A program made the position numbers and the translations under genes. From NCBI GenBank assembly GCA_015056005.1, contig SVHB01000025.1:1-33666 (forward strand): a stretch of DNA of 33,666 nt, read 5' to 3'. The DNA is from Clostridiales bacterium. GTDB taxonomy: Bacteria; Bacillota; Clostridia; Christensenellales; UBA1750. Positions 26,469 through 33,666 of the stretch are shown piece by piece (position 1 is the first letter of the stretch; each line of letters starts with the position of its first letter). The notes beneath the pieces are model-generated. The model was given only the letters and a program-made list of their open reading frames with translations, was not told where the DNA came from and made no database searches.

Positions 26469-27389
26469 ATGAAGCTCAGGTTTGATATTCAAAACGCAAA
26501 CCAGCCCGATCCTTATATCTTTAAGGACGGCGGTAAATTCTATATGTACGTCACGGCAGACAAGGGCGTTGAAGCATATTCAAGCGACGATATTTTCGGA
26601 ACCTGGAAATTTGAAGGGATAGTAATGACCATAGACAACTGCTATGAATTCTGGGCTCCCTGCATCATAAAGGTTGGTGAATGGTATCATATCTATGTTT
26701 CCTGTTCATCGGAAAATATGTTTGAGCATCTGCACACCGCAAGGTCAAAAAGCCCATTGGGACCGTTTTCAGAGCCCAAGATGCTCTATGACAGGTTCTC
26801 GATCGATGCCCATGTGGTTGAAACGAAGGAAGGTCTGTATCTTTGGTTCGCACAGGACAATAAGGAGACCGACAGGATCGGTACAAGGGTCTATGTGGAT
26901 AAGCTTATCGATCCCTACACTCCTCAGGATGATCCCAAGGAGGTTATAGTCCCCACCTTTGACGAGGAGATCTTCATGCGCAACCGCTTTGGCGACGGCA
27001 AGGATTGGCATACCATTGAAGGAGCGTTCTGGTTTGAAGAAGACGGCTGGCAGTATGTTATGTACAGCGGCGCATGCTATCAGAACGATACATATCATAT
27101 CGGGTACAGCGCGGCAAAAACCGACGAGCAGGATCTCAAAAAGGTTGATTTCATAAAGCACACCGAAAACGGCGCTTTTGCCCCCACTATGATCAAAAAC
27201 GAGTTTGAAGAAGGCGTAGGTCATCACAGCGTAATAAAGCTTGACGGCAAATACTATGCTGTTTATCACGGAAGGGATATAAAGCCCGAAAACGATACCG
27301 ATTACGTCGAGCGCCGCACCGCAAGGATATGCAGGCTCCATGTCAAGGACGGCGTTATCACAGCGGAAAGATATGAGGACAAGGTATAG
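26469..27389 (+). CDS. Glycoside hydrolase family 43-like protein
   Basis: NANQPDPYIFKDGGKFYMYVTAD, EFWAPCIIKVGEWYHIYVSCS, IDAHVVETKEGLYLWFAQD, TIEGAFWFEEDGWQYVMYSGACY, GVGHHSVIKLDGKYYAVYHGR. Confidence 0.88.
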   Translation: MKLRFDIQNANQPDPYIFKDGGKFYMYVTADKGVEAYSSDDIFGTWKFEGIVMTIDNCYEFWAPCIIKVGEWYHIYVSCSSENMFEHLHTARSKSPLGPFSEPKMLYDRFSIDAHVVETKEGLYLWFAQDNKETDRIGTRVYVDKLIDPYTPQDDPKEVIVPTFDEEIFMRNRFGDGKDWHTIEGAFWFEEDGWQYVMYSGACYQNDTYHIGYSAAKTDEQDLKKVDFIKHTENGAFAPTMIKNEFEEGVGHHSVIKLDGKYYAVYHGRDIKPENDTDYVERRTARICRLHVKDGVITAERYEDKV

Positions 27390-27394
27390 GATAT

Positions 27395-27420
27395 AAGCCG
27401 CATTATTGCGGCTTTATCTT
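27395..27420 (+). terminator. Rho-independent terminator after the GH43-like gene
   Basis: AAGCCGCA-TTAT-TGCGGCTT followed by TATCTTTT. Confidence 0.8.
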
Positions 27421-27428
27421 TTCATCTG

Positions 27429-27458
27429 TTGACAAGCAGGTATACACTGTTGTATAAT
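27429..27458 (+). promoter_or_regulatory. Consensus sigma-70 type promoter for the leuS leader (TTGACA-N18-TATAAT)
   Basis: -35 at 27429-27434, -10 at 27453-27458. Confidence 0.85.
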
Positions 27459-27474
27459 TTATTTGTATATGTAT

Positions 27475-27685
27475 CTGTGCGTTGACGGGAATAACCGGTG
27501 CAGTCTGAATTTATAGAGAGCCGCTGTTTGGTGAAAGGCGGATGAAGGCTTTTCGGATCTCACCCCTGAGCATGGGCGTTTGGCTGCGTTAAAGCCGTTA
27601 AAGCCGGGCATGTCCTTTGATATGCCAATGCGGAGTGGCACCGCGGTAATTCCGTCTCCCGATATTGTCGGGAGCTTTTATTTTT
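27475..27685 (+). ncRNA. T-box leader (leucine-type specifier CTC) upstream of leuS, with terminator
   Basis: AGAGAGCC…GGTGAAAGGCGG…GGATCTCACCCCTGAGC specifier region; T-box core GAGTGGCACCGCGG at 27633-27646; terminator CTCCCGA-TATTG-TCGGGAG-CTTTTATTTTT at 27656-27685. Confidence 0.92.
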
Positions 27686-27702
27686 GAACGGGGGTTTTTA
27701 CT

Positions 27703-30111
27703 ATGTACCACGATTACGATCCCAAAGCGATCGAACAGAAATGGCAAAAATTCTGGGAGGACAACAAGACTTTCGAAGTCGATATCGATACTTCCAAGAA
27801 AAAGTTCTTCGGCCTTGTCGAGTTCCCCTATCCTTCGGGCGCGGGTATGCACGTAGGTCATATCAAGGCTTATTCCGGTCTTGAGACCATCGGCAGGAAA
27901 AAGCGCCTTGAAGGCTACAACGTTCTTTTCCCCATCGGCTTCGACGCTTTCGGTCTGCCTGCGGAAAACTATGCCATCAAGACCGGCATCCATCCCAGAG
28001 TCTCCACCGACAATAATATCGCTCATTTCTCCGATCAGTTAAAGCGCGTCGGTTTTGCTTTTGACTGGTCCAGAGTTATCGATACCACCGACGAGGATTA
28101 TTACAAGTGGACCCAGTGGATCTTCCTCAAGATGTTTGAAAACGGTCTTGCTTTCAGGGATAAGACTCTGGTCAACTACTGCCCCTCCTGCAAGGTCGTT
28201 CTTTCCAACGAAGACTCTCAGGGCGGCAAATGCGATATCTGCCATTCCGATATAGTACAGAAGTCCAAGGATGTTTGGTATCTGAGGATCACCGAATACT
28301 GCGAGCAGCTCTTAAAGGGTCTGGATGAAGTCGATTATCTGCCCAACATCAAGCTCCAGCAGGAAAACTGGATCGGTAAGTCTACCGGTGCTTTTGTAAA
28401 TTTCGAGCTCAAGGGCGCAAATGAGAAGCTGCGCATCTACACCACCCGTCCCGATACTCTTTATGGCGTTACCTTCATGGTTATCGCTCCCGAGCATCCC
28501 ATTATCGATCAGTATTGCTCCGCCCTTAAAAACATGGATGAGGTCGAAGCTTACAGAGCGGAATGCGCAAAGAAGACCGAGTTTGAAAGAACTCAGCTCG
28601 TAAAGGAAAAGACCGGCGTAAGGCTTGACGGCATTTCCGCAATCAACCCCATCAACGGCAAGGAGATCCCGATCTATATTTCCGACTATGTAATGATGGG
28701 CTACGGCACCGGCGCTATTATGGCTGTTCCCGCACATGATCAGAGGGACTACGAATTTGCCAAGAAGTTCGGCATCGATATCATCGAAGTCATCAAGGGC
28801 GGCGACATCTCCAAGGAAGCCTATACCGGCGACGGCGAAATGGTCAATTCCGGAGTTCTTGACGGCCTTACCAACAAGAAGGATTCCATCGAGAAGATGC
28901 TCTCCTACCTGTCCGAAAAGGGCATCGGCGAAAAGGGCGTTCAGTATAAGATGAAAGACTGGGCCTTCAACCGTCAGAGGTATTGGGGCGAGCCCATCCC
29001 GATCGTTCACTGCGAGCATTGCGGCATGGTTGCAGTTCCCTATGAAGAGCTTCCCCTGCGTCTGCCCAAGGTCGAAAACTTCGAGCCCGGCTCCGACGGC
29101 GAAAGCCCCCTTGCCAAGATCGATTCTTTCGTAAACTGCACCTGCCCCAAGTGCGGCAGACCCGCAAAGAGAGAGACCGATACCATGCCCCAGTGGGCGG
29201 GTTCTTCCTGGTATTATCTGCGCTATACCGATCCCAAGAATTCCGAGGCTCTTGCTTCCAAGGAAGCTCTGGAATACTGGATGCCCGTTGACTGGTACAA
29301 CGGCGGTATGGAGCATGTAACCAGACATATGATCTACTCCCGTTTCTGGCATCATTTCCTTTACGATATCGGCGCTGTAAACACCGAAGAGCCCTATATG
29401 AAGCGCACCGCGCAAGGCCTGATCTTGGGTCCCGACGGCGAAAAGATGAGCAAATCCAAGGGCAATGTTATCGATCCTCTGGATGTTATCGAAGTATACG
29501 GCGCAGACGTACTCAGGCTCTACACCCTGTTCATGGGCGATTACGAAAAGGCGGCTCCCTGGAGCGATAACTCCGTCAAGGGCTGCAAGAGATTCCTCGA
29601 CAGAGTTTGGGCGCTGCAGGAGAAGCTGATAGACGGCGACGCTTATCGTCCCGAGTTCGTTTCCAAGATGCACAAGATGATCAAGAAGGTCACAAACGAC
29701 ATCGATAACATGAAGTTCAACACCGCTATCGCTGCCATGATGACCATCTTAAACGACTTCACCGCTGCCGATTCCATCAACCGCGCAGAGATGAAGGATC
29801 TGCTCATTATGCTCTATCCCTTTGCCCCCCATATCGCAGAGGAAATGTATGAGCTCAACGGCTTCGGCGGTTATATCCACGATGCAAATTGGACTCAGTA
29901 CGACGAAGCCCTCTGCAAGGACGACACCGTTGAGATCGCTATCCAGATCCTTGGCAAAGTAAGAGCAAAGATGAACGTTCCCGCAGACCTTGATCAGGCA
30001 GGTGCAAAGGAGCTCATCTTAAACGATGAAAAGGTCATTGAGCTCATCGGCGGCAAGCCCATCAAGAAGTTTATCTTCATCCCCGGCAGGCTCGCTAATA
30101 TCGTTATCTAA
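27703..30111 (+). CDS. leuS: Leucyl-tRNA synthetase
   Basis: FPYPSGAGMHVGHIKAYSGLE, GFDAFGLPAENYAI, GEKMSKSKGNVIDP. Confidence 0.98.
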   Translation: MYHDYDPKAIEQKWQKFWEDNKTFEVDIDTSKKKFFGLVEFPYPSGAGMHVGHIKAYSGLETIGRKKRLEGYNVLFPIGFDAFGLPAENYAIKTGIHPRVSTDNNIAHFSDQLKRVGFAFDWSRVIDTTDEDYYKWTQWIFLKMFENGLAFRDKTLVNYCPSCKVVLSNEDSQGGKCDICHSDIVQKSKDVWYLRITEYCEQLLKGLDEVDYLPNIKLQQENWIGKSTGAFVNFELKGANEKLRIYTTRPDTLYGVTFMVIAPEHPIIDQYCSALKNMDEVEAYRAECAKKTEFERTQLVKEKTGVRLDGISAINPINGKEIPIYISDYVMMGYGTGAIMAVPAHDQRDYEFAKKFGIDIIEVIKGGDISKEAYTGDGEMVNSGVLDGLTNKKDSIEKMLSYLSEKGIGEKGVQYKMKDWAFNRQRYWGEPIPIVHCEHCGMVAVPYEELPLRLPKVENFEPGSDGESPLAKIDSFVNCTCPKCGRPAKRETDTMPQWAGSSWYYLRYTDPKNSEALASKEALEYWMPVDWYNGGMEHVTRHMIYSRFWHHFLYDIGAVNTEEPYMKRTAQGLILGPDGEKMSKSKGNVIDPLDVIEVYGADVLRLYTLFMGDYEKAAPWSDNSVKGCKRFLDRVWALQEKLIDGDAYRPEFVSKMHKMIKKVTNDIDNMKFNTAIAAMMTILNDFTAADSINRAEMKDLLIMLYPFAPHIAEEMYELNGFGGYIHDANWTQYDEALCKDDTVEIAIQILGKVRAKMNVPADLDQAGAKELILNDEKVIELIGGKPIKKFIFIPGRLANIVI

Positions 30112-30120
30112 AAAACATTA

Positions 30121-30152
30121 CAAGGTCGGTTTTTACCGGCCTTGTTTTTTTT
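30121..30152 (+). terminator. Rho-independent terminator after leuS
   Basis: CAAGGTCGGT-TTTT-ACCGGCCTTG followed by TTTTTTTT. Confidence 0.9.
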
Positions 30153-30222
30153 GCAGGAGTGTTTTTATTTATGTCGAATTATATCATTCCCGTATAATTT
30201 GTGCGGCAAAGGAGGGATATCA

Positions 30223-31086
30223 TTGGAATTTATTTCAAAAACGCTGGTAGATAAAGGCTGGTCGGGCGATATAAAATACTGTGCCAAAACCAGCAACGGA
30301 GAAAAGTATCTTTTACGCATAACGCCATTTGAAAAAAGTGCCAATAGGGAAAAGATGTTCCTTATGCAAAAAGAAGTGGAGAAGCTGGGCGTTCCCATGT
30401 GCAGGCCGATAGAATTTGGTACTTGCGACGAGGGAGTGTATGTGATCCAGACATGGATAGACGGCTTTGATGCCGAAGAACACATACCGAGGCTCCCATT
30501 ATCCGATCAATACAAATATGGCTTGATGGCAGGCAAGCACCTAAAGAAGATACATTCAATACCGGCCCCCTCGCAGCAGAGCGAATGGGAAGCTCGCTTC
30601 AACAAAAAAATTGATAGAAAGATAAAAATGTACGAGGATTCACCCCTCAAATACGAGGGCGGAGAAGCCTTTCTTGAATACATAAACGCAAACCGGCATT
30701 TGCTTAAAAACCGTCCTCAATCGTACCAGCACGGTGATTATCACATCGGCAACATGATGATAGAAGAAGGAGAGCTTGTAATAATCGATTTTGACAGATT
30801 TGATTTTGGTGATCCATGGGAGGAGTTCAACAGAATAGTTTGGTGCGCGCAGGTCTCCACTAAATTTGCATCCGGCATGGTGGACGGTTACTTTGATGGG
30901 AATGTGCCCTATAAGTTTTGGCAGCTGCTTGCCTTGTATATTTCAAGCAACACCCTCTCTTCCCTGCCGTGGGCTATTCCTTTTGGCGCAAAAGAAATAG
31001 AGATCATGCAAAAACAGGGAAAGGATATCCTTTCATGGTACGATAACATGAAAAACGTGATCCCCAATTGGTATACCGGCAATTAA
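30223..31086 (+). CDS. Aminoglycoside phosphotransferase (APH)-family kinase-like protein
   Basis: SYQHGDYHIGNMMIEEGELVIIDFDRFDFGDPWEEF (Brenner-type and DxD motifs); TTG start preceded by GGAGGG at 30211-30216. Confidence 0.88.
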   Translation: MEFISKTLVDKGWSGDIKYCAKTSNGEKYLLRITPFEKSANREKMFLMQKEVEKLGVPMCRPIEFGTCDEGVYVIQTWIDGFDAEEHIPRLPLSDQYKYGLMAGKHLKKIHSIPAPSQQSEWEARFNKKIDRKIKMYEDSPLKYEGGEAFLEYINANRHLLKNRPQSYQHGDYHIGNMMIEEGELVIIDFDRFDFGDPWEEFNRIVWCAQVSTKFASGMVDGYFDGNVPYKFWQLLALYISSNTLSSLPWAIPFGAKEIEIMQKQGKDILSWYDNMKNVIPNWYTGN

Positions 31087-31125
31087 AAAAGCACCTGTGA
31101 ACGAGTTTGTTCACAGGTGTTTTAT
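31085..31125. terminator. Bidirectional terminator between convergent genes
   Basis: GCACCTGTGAAC-GAGTTT-GTTCACAGGTGT with flanking A and T tracts. Confidence 0.88.
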
Positions 31126-31126
31126 G

Positions 31127-32770
31127 TTATTTCTTTTTGTTTATCGCTACCTTCAGCATCAAAGCTGCGCCGCTTATGAGAAGACTAAGCGAATACAAAT
31201 TTACGGGATAACCGGTCTTGGGGATATCGCCTTCATCTGCGGGTATGTTATAGAAATTATCTCCGATCTTTCTGAAGGTTGCGCGAACGACATGCTCAGC
31301 CTTTACATCTGAAAGAGTATAGCTGCCAAGCGAACCCAGCTGCTCGCCGTCTACGATTATGTTCTCAATAACATAGCCTTCATAGGGAAGGATGGTAAAT
31401 GTGACCGAATCGCCGTCTTCGATCGAGAGGGTGCCGTTGGGAACTATCGCGCCGCCCTCGCTCATGGAAACGCTGACCTTATGGTCGCCGCCGCTTTGGT
31501 AGACATCGGCAGTGCTGCCGCTGAAGGCGGGATATCCCTCGTTCATTCTCGGAGAAACGACCCATGTGCTCCAATCGCTTTTGAGCGAACTGTTGAGCGC
31601 CGAAACAAAGCTTGGGCTCATCATCTCTTCCCCTGTCAGAGGAACAGCGGCCATCGAAGGCATTGCATTTGCCATGATCGAAGAATTATAATAGCACGCG
31701 ACCTGACCGTATGAGCTGTCGCTGCCAAGGAAATAACCGCATTTACCGCTGCCGGAGGTCTCTGTCAGAGCACAGCCAACGCCGACATAGCAGTTCACTA
31801 TGCTGCCTGATCCACCCGTGAATTTATTCTCGCCCGCAAAACCGCCGACGCTGCCGTTTGCAATTATGGACGCGCGCTGAACATAAGAATTGGCGATCTC
31901 GCCGCTGTTTGCGCCCACAAAGCCGCCTGCGATACAATCTCTGCGCTCATCTGCCGAGGTTTCATAGGAATATGAATCTACAATGCTGCCGCTGTTTGCC
32001 CCTGCAAAACCGCCAAAGCAGCTTGCATAGCTGTTCACATCTGTGATGGACCTGCTGTAGCAATTTCTGATAACGGAATGATTTACGCCAACAAACCCGC
32101 CCAGTATTGCATCTTCAAGCGAATCCAGCCTTGCTATAGTGGAATCGGAATTCTTGATGGTGCCGTAGTTTTCGCCGCAGAAGGAACCGCAGGAGCCGGT
32201 ACGCACAGACAAATATACATTTACTACCTGACAATCGTCGATAACGCCGTAGTTTACAGCCGCGATCACGCCGCAGGCGGTACCGCTGCCCATATTGCCC
32301 TGAAAAACGGTTGCGGAGCGCACGGAAACATTTTTGATAACGCCGCTTGAACCGACAACACCGAAAAGGCCTGCGCCTATCGAAGCGCTGGGCAGGCTTT
32401 CATCGCCCATCGACAGATTGGTCACGGTATAGCCCTTGCCGTTGAAAACGCCCAAGAAAGCGTTGCCGCTTGAGCTGCTGCCGGAACCTATCGGAACCCA
32501 GGGCACATTGTTTAGATCGATATCGTTTGTCAAAACATAATATTTGCTCGAATAATTTGAGGTATTGCTGTTTACAAGCTGGGCAAGGTAAGCAAGCTGC
32601 GAACCGTCGGAAATAAGATACGGATCTTTGCTGGTGCCGCTGCCGCCGTCAAACGAAGAGGCTACGCTTCCGTCCCAGGCATAGGCAGCGCTTGCTTTCT
32701 GCGGAAAAACGAAGCTCACGCCCGCAAACAAAACAACAAAAGCGCAAAACAACGCCAATGCCTTTTTCAC
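31127..32770 (-). CDS. Secreted GLUG-repeat surface protein with a C-terminal sortase-type signal (IPKTG)
   Basis: Signal peptide MKKALALFCAFVVLFAGVSFVFPQKASA; repeats such as GGFVGANSGEIANSYV and GGFAGANSGSIVDSYS; C-terminus IPKTGYPVNLYSLSLLISGAALMLKVAINKKK. Confidence 0.87.
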   Translation of the reverse strand: MKKALALFCAFVVLFAGVSFVFPQKASAAYAWDGSVASSFDGGSGTSKDPYLISDGSQLAYLAQLVNSNTSNYSSKYYVLTNDIDLNNVPWVPIGSGSSSSGNAFLGVFNGKGYTVTNLSMGDESLPSASIGAGLFGVVGSSGVIKNVSVRSATVFQGNMGSGTACGVIAAVNYGVIDDCQVVNVYLSVRTGSCGSFCGENYGTIKNSDSTIARLDSLEDAILGGFVGVNHSVIRNCYSRSITDVNSYASCFGGFAGANSGSIVDSYSYETSADERRDCIAGGFVGANSGEIANSYVQRASIIANGSVGGFAGENKFTGGSGSIVNCYVGVGCALTETSGSGKCGYFLGSDSSYGQVACYYNSSIMANAMPSMAAVPLTGEEMMSPSFVSALNSSLKSDWSTWVVSPRMNEGYPAFSGSTADVYQSGGDHKVSVSMSEGGAIVPNGTLSIEDGDSVTFTILPYEGYVIENIIVDGEQLGSLGSYTLSDVKAEHVVRATFRKIGDNFYNIPADEGDIPKTGYPVNLYSLSLLISGAALMLKVAINKKK

Positions 32771-32838
32771 AGCCGATACCCCCTATCCGCAATTATTCTA
32801 TCATAATATATTATACCATAACTTCGCCGTTTTTCAAT

Positions 32839-33282
32839 TCATGCCGCGTGCTTTTTTTGTATAAAAGCCATAACAAAACACAGCACCAGCATCACAAGCG
32901 CCGCTGCAAAGCAGGCTACGGCGCACCAGACAAAAATACTTACCTTCGGCGAAGCATAGCCGGCGATATCAAGTATTCCCTTAATTATTCCCCTTGCTGC
33001 CAGAAATGCTACGCCGGTATTGAATATGTCAAAAAACCACGGGAAAGCCTTTTGAGACGCAAGCCTTATCTTTAGCCGTACCTGTACAAAATTCAATATC
33101 CACATAAACGCAAAGCCAAGACCCAGCGTATACAAATGAGCGTTTTCCATGGAAACGCTTGTCATACCGTGACCGAAAAGACGATAAACATGAGCAAAGA
33201 AAACAAGACCGACGCTTATCCATGCATAGGCTGTATACGCTCTTGAAAGCGTGTTTCTTGAGCCCTTCATATTTCTTTTCAT
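32839..33282 (-). CDS. Multi-pass membrane protein (possibly DUF2871-like)
   Basis: Four hydrophobic segments; ENAHLYTLGLGF; start overlaps the upstream gene's stop (ATGA). Confidence 0.6.
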   Translation of the reverse strand: MKRNMKGSRNTLSRAYTAYAWISVGLVFFAHVYRLFGHGMTSVSMENAHLYTLGLGFAFMWILNFVQVRLKIRLASQKAFPWFFDIFNTGVAFLAARGIIKGILDIAGYASPKVSIFVWCAVACFAAALVMLVLCFVMAFIQKKHAA

Positions 33283-33666
33283 TCGCCGTCCTCCAGAAGC
33301 TCAATATAGAGAATATCGCTGATATTCCGCTGTTTTCCGTCGGGATTGCAGGGCACGTTGATTACTTCTGAATCAAACCACATGGTAGCCGATCCCCCGC
33401 CGTCAAGATTGTAGGCAAAGCTGCAGCCAAGCTCCTTCATTAGATGTGCAAGCTCTTTCCCGTCCATTCCGGGAACTTCACTGAGCCTGCCGTCGACAGC
33501 TACAAAAACATAGTGCAGCGGCTCTATCATGCCCACCGCGATCCTCGGGTTATCCTTGTAAGTTACATCTGCTTTAAGCCCTGTGATCTCGCCGTCGCGA
33601 ACAAGAGTGGGACCAAAGGTCAGACCCTGCCATGCACCTTTATGCAAAAGCTCCTCGCCCTGCCCT
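33279..33666 (-). CDS. Phosphodiester glycosidase family protein (partial, runs off the right edge)
   Basis: …GQGEELLHKGAWQGLTFGPTLVRDGEIT…NPRIAVGMIEPLHYVFVAVDGR…LMKELGCSFAYNLDGGGSATMWFDSEVIN; open to base 33666. Confidence 0.85.
   Translation of the reverse strand, partial: GQGEELLHKGAWQGLTFGPTLVRDGEITGLKADVTYKDNPRIAVGMIEPLHYVFVAVDGRLSEVPGMDGKELAHLMKELGCSFAYNLDGGGSATMWFDSEVINVPCNPDGKQRNISDILYIELLEDGE

Noticed and set aside
28312-29673. 453-aa minus-strand ORF
   Set aside because: Antisense shadow of leuS; no RBS or family signature.
31780-32125. Possible DNA-level tandem repeats in the GLUG protein
   Set aside because: The repetition is at protein-motif level; the nucleotide copies are divergent, so I do not call a DNA repeat array.

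Overview
This 33.7 kb window looks like an ordinary chromosomal stretch of a Clostridia-type Firmicute. The evidence is AGGAGG-type Shine-Dalgarno sites, a leuS T-box leader, purR next to glmU, rubrerythrin and FTR redox genes, and many factor-independent terminators. I found about 28 supported protein genes. They include gap, eno, glmU, purR, leuS, trxA, an M18 aminopeptidase, and several carbohydrate-active genes (GH78-like, GH43, polysaccharide deacetylase, esterase, CBM9-like). Others are two UROD-family genes, an oxygen/redox cassette (DUF134-NifX, FTR catalytic chain, thioredoxin, rubrerythrin) and a DUF1538 transporter with a tandem PII-like regulator. There is also a GLUG-repeat surface protein with a sortase-like tail. 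I saw no CRISPR array, rRNA, tRNA, transposase, phage or recognisable defence locus. The best leads are: (1) a Nudix-GNAT fusion gene with an in-frame TAA exactly at a catalytic Glu of the Nudix box, although its promoter and RBS look intact; (2) a DUF1538/tandem-PII/small-ORF cassette in which all three genes appear to start with TTG; (3) a terminator-like hairpin that contains the rubrerythrin RBS; (4) a double class II aldolase whose second domain has lost its metal and catalytic residues; (5) a leuS T-box with a Leu specifier but a discriminator-pairing base (C) not expected for tRNA-Leu; (6) a DUF134-NifX fusion with a strong internal start site. All family assignments come from motif recognition by eye. 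No database search was run.
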